Notes: generated by a model not told the origin, from the letters alone. 64,000 nucleotides of DNA from Streptomyces seoulensis (GCA_013364255.1 CP054936.1:8078353-8142352), one strand, 5' to 3'; counted from the stretch's first letter, positions 30,614-38,807 are shown. Translations and numbers: made by a program.

Positions 30614-33403
30614 TCACCACGCCATCTCGTCCAGCAGCAGCATCGGATCCGGCTCCGGGGTGCGGCCCAGGGACTGCTCCGCCCAGATCACCTTGCCCCG
30701 GTTCTCGTAGCGCGTGCCCCAGCGCTCGGCGAACTGCGAGACCAGGAACAGCCCGCGCCCGCCCTCGTCGGTGCTGGTGGCGCGGCGCAACCGGGGCGAG
30801 GTGTTGCTGCCGTCGGAGACCTCGCAGACCAGGGTGCGGCCCAGCAGCAGCCGGACCCGCACCGGCGGCGCCCCGTACCGGATGGCGTTGGTCAGCAGCT
30901 CGCTGAGGATCAGCTCCATGGCGAACGACGACTCCTCAAGACCCCACTGCGCCAGCCGCTCGCTCACCTCCGTGCGCACCCGGGAGACCGCCATCGCGTC
31001 GAACGGCACCTCCCACACCGCCACCCGCGACGGGTCCAGCAGCCGGGTGCGGGCGACCAGCAGGGCGACGTCGTCGCTCGGGTGCTCCGGCAGCATCGTC
31101 CGCATCAGGGCCCGGCAGGTGTCCTCCGGACTCTGGCCGGGGTGCGCGACGGCCGACGCCAGCAGCCGCAGCCCCTCGTCGATGTCCCGTCTGCGGTCCT
31201 CGACCAGACCGTCCGTGAACAGCACCAGCCGGCTGCCCTCCGGCAGATCCAGCTCCCCCGACTCGAACGGATGCCCGCCCACGCCCAGCGGCGGCGACAG
31301 CGGCAGCTCCGGGAAGGACACCCGGCCCCCCGGGTCCACCACCGCCGGCACGCCGTGCCCGGCCCGCGAGAGGGTGCAGCGCCCGCCGACCGGGTCGTAG
31401 ATGGCGTACAGGCAGGTGGCCCCGGTGACCAGGGAGCCCTCGCCGTCCGCGTCCTCGGCCTGGGTGTCCAGCCGCATCACCATCTCGTCGAGATGGCCCA
31501 GCAATTCGTCCGGCGGCAGATCCAGCGAGGAGAAGTTCAGCACCGCCGTGCGCAGCCGGCCCATCGTCACCGCCGCGTGCAGCCCGTGGCCCACCACGTC
31601 CCCGACCACGAGCGCCACCCGGAACCCCGGCAGCGGGATCACGTCGAACCAGTCGCCGCCCACCCCCGACTGCGCCGGCAGATAGCGCCAGGCCACCTCC
31701 AGCGCGTCCTGCTCCGGCAGGTCCCGGGGCAGCAGGCTGCGCTGCAACGTCACGGCCATCGCGTGCTCGCGGGTGTACCGGCGCGCGTTGTCGATCGCCA
31801 CGGCCGCCCGCGCCCCCAGCTCCTCGGCGACCGACACGTCCTCGTCCTCGAAGCGCGGCGAGCCGTCGGCCCGCCAGAAGTTGACCATCCCGAGGACCAC
31901 GCCGCGCGCCCGCAGCGGCACGGTGATCAGCGAGTGGACCCCCGAGTCCAGCACCCGCCGGGCGCCCTCGGGGTCCTGCGCCCGCCAGTCCTGGGCCCGC
32001 TCCAGATCCGGCACCAGCACCGCCTTGCCCTGGCTGAGCGCCGCCACCATGGGAGTGTCGGCCACCACGAACTGGATCAGATCGCCCACCGGCTGGAGCG
32101 GCTGCCCGGCCCCCGTGCCGCGCAGCGCGGTGCGCCGCATCCGGTTCAGGGCGCCCGTCGGCTCTTCCCCGTGCAGCACCGCCTCCAGCAGCTCCACCGT
32201 CACCACGTCCGCCAGACCGGGCACCGCCACCTCGGCCAGCTCCTGCGCGGTGCGCCGTACGTCCAGCGTGGTGCCGATCCGCACGCCCGCCTCGTACAGC
32301 AGCGTCAGCCGGCCCCGCGCCATCTCGGCCCGGCCGGTCAGCGCCCGCAGCTCGGTGGTGTCCCGGAAGCTGGCCACCAGGCCCGGCGCGCCGCCGTAGG
32401 GCGCGGTGCGCCGGGCGTTGACCGCCAGCAGCCGTTCCCCGACCGGGCACACCGCGTCCGAGACGGCCTCGCCCGACGCCAGCAGCCCGGTCAGCTCGGG
32501 GCCCACCCCCAGCTCCGTGACGTGCCGCTGGTCGGCGTCGGCCGGGAGGTTCAGCAGCCGGCGCGCCTCGTCGTTGGCGAGCAGCAGCCGGCCCTCGCCG
32601 TCGAGGATCAGCACACCCTCGCGCACCGCGTGCAGCACCGCGTCGTGGTGTTCGTACATCCGGGTCATCTCAGCCGGGCCGAGGCCGTGGGTCTGGCGGC
32701 GCAGCCGCCGGGTGACCAGGGCGGTGCCCGCCGTCGCCAGCGCCAGGGCCAGCGCGGCCGAGCCGAGCACCATGGGCACCTGCTGATCGAGCAGATGCCC
32801 CAGGTTCTCCACCTGGATCCCGGCGGCGACCATGCCGACCACGCGCCGGCTGCCGTCCAGCACCGGCACCACCGCGCGCACGGCGTCCGACGGCTCGCCG
32901 TGGAACCGCTCGGTGAACGTCTCGCCCGCCGCCGCCCGCTCCACGCCCTGCGCGTGGGCGCCGATCAGTCTCGGGTCGGTGTCGCTGATCCGTACGCCCG
33001 CCTTGTTCAGCACCGAGATGAAGTCGACGCCCGAGCCCGCCTGCGCCTGCACGGTGGCCGGCTGGAGCATCGCCGTCGGGTTCGGCGACTGGAGCGCGCG
33101 CAGCGTGCCGGGCGCGTGCGCGAACGCCTCCGCCGTGGCCAGCGAGCGCACCCGGGCGCTGTTCTCGCCGTCGTAGCGGCCCTGGAGCACCAGGGCGCCG
33201 GCCGCCGCGGCGACGAGCACCAGGACGACGATCACCTGGAGCAGGAACACCTGCGCGGCCACCGTGCCCAGGTTCCAGGAGGACGGCGAGAAGCGGCGTC
33301 CCGGGGAACGCCGGGACTTCGGACGGCGGGACGCGTCACCTGCCCGCCGGTCGCTGGACGGCGGCGCCGCTGCGGGAGCGGACCGGCGGGAACGTCCGAC
33401 CAT
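30614..33403 (-). CDS. Multidomain sensor PP2C phosphatase with C-terminal anti-sigma-like ATPase
   Basis: A 929-residue signalling protein. Order of parts: basic N-terminus, membrane helix (about 45-70), extracytoplasmic Cache/CitA-like sensor (about 75-205), second membrane helix (about 212-232), PAS domain (about 260-350), GAF domain (about 360-535), PP2C/SpoIIE domain (about 550-780; GGDWFDVIPLPG, VGDVVGHGLHAA, LFTDGLVE, DDVALLVAR) and a HATPase_c domain (about 800-920; ELLTNAIRYG, GRGLFLVSQFAERWG). It therefore combines phosphatase and anti-sigma-kinase-like activities behind one sensor. ATG at 33401-33403 chosen for GGGAG upstream. It stands alone. Confidence 0.92.
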   Translation of the reverse strand: MVGRSRRSAPAAAPPSSDRRAGDASRRPKSRRSPGRRFSPSSWNLGTVAAQVFLLQVIVVLVLVAAAAGALVLQGRYDGENSARVRSLATAEAFAHAPGTLRALQSPNPTAMLQPATVQAQAGSGVDFISVLNKAGVRISDTDPRLIGAHAQGVERAAAGETFTERFHGEPSDAVRAVVPVLDGSRRVVGMVAAGIQVENLGHLLDQQVPMVLGSAALALALATAGTALVTRRLRRQTHGLGPAEMTRMYEHHDAVLHAVREGVLILDGEGRLLLANDEARRLLNLPADADQRHVTELGVGPELTGLLASGEAVSDAVCPVGERLLAVNARRTAPYGGAPGLVASFRDTTELRALTGRAEMARGRLTLLYEAGVRIGTTLDVRRTAQELAEVAVPGLADVVTVELLEAVLHGEEPTGALNRMRRTALRGTGAGQPLQPVGDLIQFVVADTPMVAALSQGKAVLVPDLERAQDWRAQDPEGARRVLDSGVHSLITVPLRARGVVLGMVNFWRADGSPRFEDEDVSVAEELGARAAVAIDNARRYTREHAMAVTLQRSLLPRDLPEQDALEVAWRYLPAQSGVGGDWFDVIPLPGFRVALVVGDVVGHGLHAAVTMGRLRTAVLNFSSLDLPPDELLGHLDEMVMRLDTQAEDADGEGSLVTGATCLYAIYDPVGGRCTLSRAGHGVPAVVDPGGRVSFPELPLSPPLGVGGHPFESGELDLPEGSRLVLFTDGLVEDRRRDIDEGLRLLASAVAHPGQSPEDTCRALMRTMLPEHPSDDVALLVARTRLLDPSRVAVWEVPFDAMAVSRVRTEVSERLAQWGLEESSFAMELILSELLTNAIRYGAPPVRVRLLLGRTLVCEVSDGSNTSPRLRRATSTDEGGRGLFLVSQFAERWGTRYENRGKVIWAEQSLGRTPEPDPMLLLDEMAW

Positions 33404-33570
33404 GCTCCCAGTTCTAACACCGCGCCAGTCCGGCGGGCGACCGCTGTGCCCGGAAGATCCGCTTTCCGGGCCGCCGTTTCCTGCGGGAATGCACCGGCCC
33501 GTCCCGCTGTTGACGACCATGGCTGGCATGCCTGGGTCAATCCCGGGACCGGCCGAAAGGAGGACCCCCC

Positions 33571-33735
33571 ATGGCACGCAGCACCGTGCGTCCCGTAGTC
33601 CGGCTGAAGTCCACCGCCGGCACCGGCGTCACCTACGTGACCCGCAAGAACCGTCTCAACGACCCCGACCGGCTGGTCCTGCGCAAGTACGACCCGGCGG
33701 CCGGCGGGCACGTCCTGTTCCGTGAGGAGCGCTGA
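33571..33735 (+). CDS. rpmG: Ribosomal protein L33, cysteine-free (zinc-independent) form
   Basis: 54 residues (MARSTVRPVVRLKSTAGTG...), a full-length L33 with no cysteine at all, so it lacks the two CxxC zinc pairs. In Streptomyces and other bacteria such C-minus paralogues are made when zinc is scarce, under the repressor Zur, and replace the zinc-binding form in the ribosome. Start ATG at 33571 follows AAAGGAGG. It is two bases from rpmJ and co-transcribed. No clear AT-rich Zur palindrome was seen in 33404-33570. Confidence 0.95.
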   Translation: MARSTVRPVVRLKSTAGTGVTYVTRKNRLNDPDRLVLRKYDPAAGGHVLFREER

Positions 33736-33737
33736 CC

Positions 33738-33860
33738 ATGAAGGTACGCAAGTCCCTGCGCTCGCTGAAGTCCAAGCCGGGCGCACAGGTGGTGCGCCGC
33801 CGCGGCGTGGTCTTCGTCGTCAACAAGAAGAACCCCCGCCTCAAGGCCCGCCAGGGCTGA
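33738..33860 (+). CDS. rpmJ: Ribosomal protein L36, cysteine-free (zinc-independent) form
   Basis: 40 residues beginning MKVRKSLRSLKSKPGAQVVR. The zinc-binding C-C-C-H ligands of classical L36 are replaced, and no cysteine is present. It is paired with cysteine-free L33 in a two-gene operon, a standard zinc-sparing arrangement. The ATG lies two bases after the L33 stop and uses the GAGGAG inside the end of rpmG. Confidence 0.95.
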   Translation: MKVRKSLRSLKSKPGAQVVRRRGVVFVVNKKNPRLKARQG

Positions 33861-33968
33861 CGGAAGCGGACCGCCGGGCGGCCCGGTCCCCCGCACCGGG
33901 GCGCCGGCCGCCCGGCGCCATGACGGCGGCGACCCGGCACCCCCGTCCCAGGGGTCCGGGCCGCCGCC

Positions 33969-34001
33969 GTCGGCGCTCAGGGCGGCGAGGTCGGACCGCC
34001 G
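33969..34001 (+). repeat. Left copy of 33-bp imperfect direct repeat
   Basis: Matches 40074-40106 at 30 of 33 positions, the first 19 being identical (GTCGGCGCTCAGGGCGGCG). The right copy overlaps the last codon and stop of gap. Direct repeats with one copy at a gene 3' end are typical of attachment sites of integrated elements; no integrase remains. Confidence 0.55.
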
Positions 34002-34029
34002 TTCCTCCAAGGTCAGTCGCTCGTTCGAG

Positions 34030-34044
34030 CGAACATGCGTTCGA
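34030..34044. promoter_or_regulatory. Orphan LexA (SOS) box-like palindrome
   Basis: CGAACATGCGTTCGA fits the actinobacterial/Gram-positive SOS box CGAACRNRYGTTYG at every position. No intact gene starts downstream on either strand; only a regulator remnant follows. Confidence 0.5.
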
Positions 34045-34058
34045 TTCCGAGCCGATAC

Positions 34059-34170
34059 ACACTCCACCGTGTCCAAGTCGGCGAGGAGTCCAAGGTCGGC
34101 ACGCTCCTGCGCATCGCCTTCGTCCTCGACGTCCCGCTCGCCGACCCCGTCCGGGACTGGCTGACCCCGG
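34059..34170 (+). pseudogene. Remnant of an XRE-type helix-turn-helix regulator
   Basis: The frame TLHRVQVGEESKVGTLLRIA FVLDVPLADPVRDWLTPD resembles the last helices of XRE-type DNA-binding domains (recognition-helix end, then the typical TLLRIA-LDVPLADLV pattern). Nothing upstream in frame supplies the first helices, and the frame soon loses similarity, so this looks like a decayed gene. Short match by eye only. Confidence 0.35.
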
Positions 34171-34237
34171 ACGGGGAGTCCCGATCAGTGCCTCAGTGCA
34201 CAACGCGTTCGAGATCCCACTCGGTGACATGGTCATC

Positions 34238-35365
34238 TCATAGCCTTGCCGTCCAGCCACTGCGCGACAGCGTCGTTTCACCGTCCGGCGTGATGGCGAC
34301 CCGGGCGCCGTACACCGGCAGTTCGCCGTGCTTCAGCCAGTGCCGGCGGATGGCGTCGAGGATGTCGTACAGGCGGCGCGGACCGCCCTGGTGGACGGTC
34401 GTTGTGTGCTCGCCCGGCGCGGTGCGGGCCCGGGCCCACGATCCGTCAGGGTGCAGCATCCATGTCAGGCGCGCGCCGTCGTCGCCGGTGCCGGTGCGGT
34501 GCTCGATCCCCGGTGCCGTCAGGGACAGCATCGACCACACCTCCCACGCCTGCATGATGTCGAGTACGGGAAACGGCGACTGGTGTACCTCGCCGTCCTC
34601 CTGAGTGGCGACGGTGAACAGCTCATCGAGCAGGGGTGGATAGTCGCCGCCGGCCCGGGTGGCCATGAACGATGCCCGGTCCCACTCGACGCGCCCGACG
34701 GCGCCGCCGTCGGGGGTCTTGTCGGCGGTGATGATCAAACCGGTACCGGCGATCGTCGTCACGAGGCGGCCCTTCGGGGCCAGGCCACGCAGCCACGAGG
34801 CCGGGATCCGCGGCATGGACACCATGGACACGATCCGGTCGAACACGCCGGGCAGCTCGCTGGCGTCCGCGGTGACGACGTCGGGGCGGCAGCCGACGCG
34901 CTCCAGTCGGCCGGCCGCCGCCCGCGTCAGGTACGCGTCCACGTCCAGCGTCGTGACCATCTCGTCGCCGAGCAGGTGGCAGGCCAGAGCAGCGCTGTAC
35001 CCGGAGCCGGTGGCCACGTCCAGCAGCCGCATGCCCGGCGCGAGGCGACCGTGTTCCAGCATCGACACGACCAGGCTCGGCAGCGTGGATGACGAGGTCG
35101 GCCGGCCGACCGTCACCCGGCCGGGCTCCGCCTGGTCGGCGTGCACGGACCCGACACGGGTGACGAGCGTGGTGTCCGCGTAGGCGGCCGCCGCCCACGC
35201 CTCCTCGTCGGCGGCCCCGTCCCGCACCGTCCACCCGTCCGGGCCGGGCGTGAACCAGCGCGGGACGAGCAGGTGCCGCGGTGTCTCCGCGACCGGTGTC
35301 CACCAGGGCGACACCGGGTGGGTGGCCTGGGCCGCGAGGGCGGCCGCGCGCGGTTTCCAGTCCAT
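34238..35365 (-). CDS. PIMT-like O-methyltransferase of the graspetide (ATP-grasp RiPP) locus
   Basis: A 375-residue protein similar to protein-L-isoaspartate O-methyltransferases: the SAM-binding motif I is LLDVATGSGYSAAL (about 137-150), with post-motif VVTADASELPG, preceded by the TSSSTLPSLVVSMLE segment that aligns with the substrate/SAM pocket of PIMTs. A C-terminal extension of about 120 residues is typical of the TgmC-type enzymes encoded with ATP-grasp peptide ligases. Its ATG overlaps the ligase stop as TGATG. In fuscimiditide-type pathways such an enzyme methylates an Asp side chain, which then cyclises to an aspartimide. Confidence 0.87.
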   Translation of the reverse strand: MDWKPRAAALAAQATHPVSPWWTPVAETPRHLLVPRWFTPGPDGWTVRDGAADEEAWAAAAYADTTLVTRVGSVHADQAEPGRVTVGRPTSSSTLPSLVVSMLEHGRLAPGMRLLDVATGSGYSAALACHLLGDEMVTTLDVDAYLTRAAAGRLERVGCRPDVVTADASELPGVFDRIVSMVSMPRIPASWLRGLAPKGRLVTTIAGTGLIITADKTPDGGAVGRVEWDRASFMATRAGGDYPPLLDELFTVATQEDGEVHQSPFPVLDIMQAWEVWSMLSLTAPGIEHRTGTGDDGARLTWMLHPDGSWARARTAPGEHTTTVHQGGPRRLYDILDAIRRHWLKHGELPVYGARVAITPDGETTLSRSGWTARL

Positions 35366-36330
35366 CAGCTGACTCCCTGCAGTTCGTCGGCGATCGCCGC
35401 GGCGATCGGCAGGCCGGTCGCACCCTGGATCCAGTCCCACTGGCCGCACGGGTTGACCTCAAGGAACGTCCAGTTTCCATGGGGGCCGACGATGAAGTCC
35501 GCCGCGCCGTAGCGCAGCCGAAGCCGCAGCATCATCTGCCGCATCGCGGTGGCGACACCGTCGGGCACGGTGATCACCTCGTAGCTGAGTGACCCGTAGT
35601 CGCTGCGCCAGTCCTCGTGCGCGGCGTCGCTACCGGCGTGGATCGCGACGGCGAACATCCGCTCGCCGACCACCGTCAGCCGCACCTCGAACACCTTGTC
35701 CACCCAGGCCTGGAAGAGATGGGCGGTGGTGTCGATGCCGCGCAGGTCGGTGAGGTCGGTGGACCTGAGCTTGCGGGTGTAGACGGACTTGAGCTGCCCG
35801 TCCTCGATCAGGACCGGTGAGGCCACCGGCTTGCACACGATCGGCCGGCCCATCCGCAGGGCGAACGTCCGCACGTCGTTGGGCTGGTTGGTGACGAGGG
35901 TGGCCGGGATGGGCAGGCCGCATGCCCGCGCGGCGGCGAGCTGCACGGGCTTGTACTCGGCGCGGGCCATGGCGGCGGGGTGGTTCACCCACCGGCAGTC
36001 CAGCGCGGACAGGACACCGCCGAGACCGGCGCGGGCCTGGGCGGCGGCGAACTTTTCCTCCGGGCCGGACATCCCCTCGGGGAACTGGAACGCCCCGGGG
36101 GCGCGGTAGTACACCGCGCCGATCCGGGACAGCTCCACCATTCGGTGATCGGTGGCGAGTTCGCCCGTCCACCCGCGTGCGGGATCGATCAGCCCTGTCA
36201 GGGCGAGCCGGCGGGGGAAGTCGGCGGTGTCCATGCGGAACACCTCCGCCCCGCGGCTCTCCAGCTCGACGACGACCCGGTCGGTGGGCCAGTCGTCGGC
36301 AGCGGCGACGATCAGGACGGGCGAGGTCAT
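35365..36330 (-). CDS. ATP-grasp graspetide maturase (MvdD/TgmB family)
   Basis: A 321-residue ATP-grasp ligase. The N-terminal preATP-grasp half (VLIVAAADDWPTDRVVVELESRGAEVFRMDTADFP) is that of microviridin-type maturases; the catalytic half shows ATP-binding KPVASPVLIEDGQL, TRKL, VFEVRLTVVGERMFAVAI, and the Mg-binding end FLEVNPCGQWDWIQ that is diagnostic for the family. These enzymes form ester or amide links between Ser/Thr/Lys and Asp/Glu side chains of a precursor peptide. TGATG overlaps on both sides couple it to the precursor and the methyltransferase. Confidence 0.92.
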   Translation of the reverse strand: MTSPVLIVAAADDWPTDRVVVELESRGAEVFRMDTADFPRRLALTGLIDPARGWTGELATDHRMVELSRIGAVYYRAPGAFQFPEGMSGPEEKFAAAQARAGLGGVLSALDCRWVNHPAAMARAEYKPVQLAAARACGLPIPATLVTNQPNDVRTFALRMGRPIVCKPVASPVLIEDGQLKSVYTRKLRSTDLTDLRGIDTTAHLFQAWVDKVFEVRLTVVGERMFAVAIHAGSDAAHEDWRSDYGSLSYEVITVPDGVATAMRQMMLRLRLRYGAADFIVGPHGNWTFLEVNPCGQWDWIQGATGLPIAAAIADELQGVS

Positions 36331-36659
36331 CAGTCCTTCGGCCCCTCGTCCAGCGGCGGCGGGTTCGTCGTGCTGCCGTCGGGCACGGTCGGCGAGTGGG
36401 TGTTGGCCATGCAGGTGAGCAGGCCGCCGTCGTCGGACAAGTTCACCTGCCGGGCGTGGTCGTACGCGTGCGCCGGGATCCGGGCGGCGCCGGTCGAGTC
36501 CGGAATGCGGGCGAACGGCAGCGGCGCGCGGCGGGCACCCTGTGGAGGCCGTGGCATGCCGGCCACGGCCATCAGGCGCGGTAGCGGCACGTACTCGTTG
36601 GACCAGGGGGCGATGTAGGGGACGGGACGCCCCTTGTGCTTGAGGAGTGTCGGGGGCAT
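36330..36659 (-). CDS. Graspetide precursor peptide (109 aa)
   Basis: A small protein whose TGA overlaps the maturase ATG. Residues 46-54 (PLPFARIPD) resemble the PF-A-R leader motif recognised by graspetide ligases, followed by YDHARQVNLSDDGG as in Tgm-type leaders. The C-terminal core (about 82-109) is rich in donors (Thr82, 87, 91, 97, 98; Ser89, 96; Lys108) and acceptors (Asp94, 104, 109; Glu105). Asp94-Gly95 is a likely aspartimide site. The first 40 residues (with RPVPYIAPWSNEYVP) are an unusual extension. ATG at 36657-36659 follows GAAGAGAG; a GTG at 36671 is possible. Confidence 0.75.
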   Translation of the reverse strand: MPPTLLKHKGRPVPYIAPWSNEYVPLPRLMAVAGMPRPPQGARRAPLPFARIPDSTGAARIPAHAYDHARQVNLSDDGGLLTCMANTHSPTVPDGSTTNPPPLDEGPKD

Positions 36660-36699
36660 GGCTCTCTTCACGGTGGCGAGGCAGAGGGGTTGGGGGCGC

Positions 36700-36733
36700 C
36701 GGCCGGGCGCGACGGGGTAGGCACGCCCGGCCG
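36700..36733. terminator. Hairpin downstream of the 36741-37301 gene
   Basis: 10-bp perfect arms (36700-36709 and 36724-36733) and a 14-base loop, just after the TAG at 36741 and just upstream of the precursor gene. It may attenuate transcription entering the RiPP operon. Confidence 0.5.
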
Positions 36734-36740
36734 ACGCGGT

Positions 36741-37301
36741 CTACGCGGCGCTCGGCGGCGCGGGCGGTTCCGGGCCGGGCTCGGCCGCCCGGGCGTGCAG
36801 GAAGGCGAGCAGCCGGTTCGGGTCGGCGTACCGGCCCGAAGTACGGTCCGGCGGCCGCAGCCAGTACGGGCCGGTCGGATCCGTGCGGTCCAGGCGCGGC
36901 ACTCCCACGTGCTGCACGCACGGTCCCGTCCGGCCCAGGCACTCCACGCCCGGCAGCGCCGGGAGCCGCGGCCACTGGGCGTCCGTGCCCGCCGGCACCA
37001 TCACGTACAGGCACGGGCGGAACGGGTCGCAGAACACGGCCCCCGCCAGTTCCAGTTGCTCCAGCCGGTGCCGCAGCGCGCCCGGCGTGACGTCCCGGCC
37101 GAAGGAGCCGTCGAGCACGGCGTACGGCAACCGCACGGCGTCCCACGTGATCCCGGCGGTCAGCACCGCGACTCCCAGCTCGGCCGTCCACTCCCTCACG
37201 GCCGTGTCCCGGTCCTCGGCCGACTGCAGCAGCCAATCCTCCGCAGCCGTCCGGCGCCCACGACGGGCGCTCGTCTCGAACACGCCTGATGCACTGGCCA
37301 C
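36741..37301 (-). CDS. Conserved hypothetical protein upstream of the RiPP operon
   Basis: A 186-residue protein starting at GTG 37299-37301, preceded by CAGGAG. It begins with an Arg-rich helix and a region of alternating helices and strands (WDAVRLPYAVLDGSFGRDVTPGALRHRLEQLELAGAVFCDPFRPCLYVMVPAGTDAQWP), then PALPGVECLGRTGPCVQHVGVPR and GPYWLRPPDRTSGRYADPNRLLAFL. The pattern recalls short actinobacterial proteins related to the N-terminal part of bifunctional primase-polymerases, but the match is loose. No catalytic residues identified. It is transcribed toward the RiPP genes and divergent from the TPR regulator, so it may belong to the same transcript. Confidence 0.6.
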   Translation of the reverse strand: MASASGVFETSARRGRRTAAEDWLLQSAEDRDTAVREWTAELGVAVLTAGITWDAVRLPYAVLDGSFGRDVTPGALRHRLEQLELAGAVFCDPFRPCLYVMVPAGTDAQWPRLPALPGVECLGRTGPCVQHVGVPRLDRTDPTGPYWLRPPDRTSGRYADPNRLLAFLHARAAEPGPEPPAPPSAA

Positions 37302-37421
37302 CGTTCGCTCCTGAGATCGTCCGCTTTCCCGTGCAAGAGGTAACCGCCTGATCACCGTGTGCGGGTACCGTGGGTGACAGGTGGGACCGTGAACGCCATG
37401 GAGCTGTCGGGAGTTGATCAC

Positions 37422-38765
37422 ATGGCCACGAGGAACCGCACGCCCAACCCTGCCCTGGACAAGCTGCTTGAGCAGGCGCGATGGACGCGTACGCAACTGG
37501 CGCAGCACGTCAACCGGCTCGGCCCCCAAGCAGGGTTGCAACTCACGTACGACCGCACAGCAGTTGCCCACTGGATCGCCGGCACACCGCCGAAGCCCGA
37601 GGTCAGGCCGCTGATTCTCGAAGCGCTGTCCGCGCGTCTCGGCCGGCCCGTCACCCATGCTGAGGCAGGCCTTGAGCCTGCGCCGGGCGCCGACGGCTCC
37701 GCCGGCGTCGACACTGTGGAGGAGCTGATCGACTTAGGAAGGGCGGACATGGACCCATCCCGCCGCGGCGTGCTGGCCGCGACGCTGTTCTCGGCAGCCC
37801 TGCCCCTGCCGGGATTCGCGCAGGCCGCACCCACTGCGGGAACGTCCGGCAAGGCCACCACCCGCATCGGATTTTCGCAGGTGGCCTCGGTCCGGTCCAT
37901 GACCGAACGCATCGCGGACATCCTCGACGCGTTCGGCGCCGGCCACGCCCGGCCCATGGCGGCCGCGTTCCTCGTCAACACCGTCGGTCCCTGGTTACGC
38001 GCCCAAGCCTCCGAGCCGGTCAAGCGGGACATGTTCGCCGCCGCCTCCGACCTCACCTACCTCACGGGCTGGATGGCCATGTACGAGAAGGCGCACGGCC
38101 TGGGCCAGACGTACTACACCAAGGCACTCAAGCTCGCCGACGAGGCAGGCGACCACGTCACCTACTGCCGCACCCTGCGCGGCATGTCGCTGCAGGCATC
38201 CAACCTCGGCCACGGCCAGCTCGCCCTGGAGCTGGCCGACTCCGCCGCCGAAGCCGCGCCTTCGGCCGGCCCGCGCCTGGTCGCGTTCCTACGCGGCCAG
38301 CAGGCTCACGCCGCGTCCATGGTCGGCGACCGGCACACCGCCCACACCCGGCTCCGCGAAGCCGAGACCGCCCTGTCGAAAGCCGACAGCCGGCGCGACG
38401 CGATCGGCGGCTACGACCAGACCGCATACCTCTTCCACGTCTCCCACGTCCTCATGGAGGAGGGTGACCTGGCGGGCAGCATCAAGGCCATGCAGCAGTC
38501 CATCCGCGCCCAGCTTCCCCAGGAGCGGCAGGGCCGAACCCACGCCTACGCAGTTCTCGCCCAACGCCAACTGCGGTACGGGCACCTGGACGCCTCGTGC
38601 GACTCCTGGCGCCGGTTCCTGGACGAGTACGAACACGTCTCATCCGTGCGCGGTGACGATCACTTCGCCACGATGCGCACCGATCTCGCCCCGTACGCCA
38701 AGACCCGGACAGTGCAGGAACTCGCCAGCCGGATCCAGGAGATTGCGGTGGCCAAGGCGGCCTGA
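37422..38765 (+). CDS. XRE-like DNA-binding protein with TPR domain
   Basis: A 447-residue regulator-like protein. Residues about 8-75 form a helix-turn-helix (LDKLLEQARWTRTQLAQHVNRLG, then YDRTAVAHWIAGTPPKPEVR), followed by a short segment with a hydrophobic stretch (RRGVLAATLFSAALPLPGFAQA) and tetratricopeptide-like helices to the C-terminus. Such proteins are frequent near Streptomyces secondary-metabolite and RiPP loci and control them. ATG at 37422 is chosen because GGGAG lies ten bases upstream; ATG at 37399 is an alternative. It is divergent from the genes that lead into the graspetide operon. Confidence 0.8.
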   Translation: MATRNRTPNPALDKLLEQARWTRTQLAQHVNRLGPQAGLQLTYDRTAVAHWIAGTPPKPEVRPLILEALSARLGRPVTHAEAGLEPAPGADGSAGVDTVEELIDLGRADMDPSRRGVLAATLFSAALPLPGFAQAAPTAGTSGKATTRIGFSQVASVRSMTERIADILDAFGAGHARPMAAAFLVNTVGPWLRAQASEPVKRDMFAAASDLTYLTGWMAMYEKAHGLGQTYYTKALKLADEAGDHVTYCRTLRGMSLQASNLGHGQLALELADSAAEAAPSAGPRLVAFLRGQQAHAASMVGDRHTAHTRLREAETALSKADSRRDAIGGYDQTAYLFHVSHVLMEEGDLAGSIKAMQQSIRAQLPQERQGRTHAYAVLAQRQLRYGHLDASCDSWRRFLDEYEHVSSVRGDDHFATMRTDLAPYAKTRTVQELASRIQEIAVAKAA

Positions 38766-38774
38766 ACGGGAAGC

Positions 38775-38807
38775 GCCTCCGGGGGAGCTGTCGGCAACCC
38801 CGGAGGC
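38775..38807 (+). terminator. Hairpin terminator after the TPR regulator
   Basis: 10-bp perfect arms (38775-38784, 38798-38807) with a 13-base loop, 10 bases after the stop codon. Confidence 0.6.

Larger units (their letters stand above)
33861..34058. other. Non-coding boundary region left of the RiPP island
   Basis: No supportable gene. It holds the left 33-bp direct repeat (33969-34001) and a perfect SOS-box-like palindrome (34030-34044), followed by a short helix-turn-helix-like remnant. The inverted stretch at 33880-33935 is GC-rich and may terminate rpmG-rpmJ. Confidence 0.5.

Noticed and set aside
33404..33570. Zur box for rpmG-rpmJ
   Set aside because: TTGACGACCATGG near 33512 has a slight resemblance but lacks the AT-rich 7-1-7 symmetry expected.
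30614..33598. Plus-strand open frame of about 840 codons opposite the multidomain phosphatase
   Set aside because: Arg/His/Gln-rich translation typical of antisense frames; the minus strand encodes recognisable PAS, GAF, PP2C and ATPase domains.
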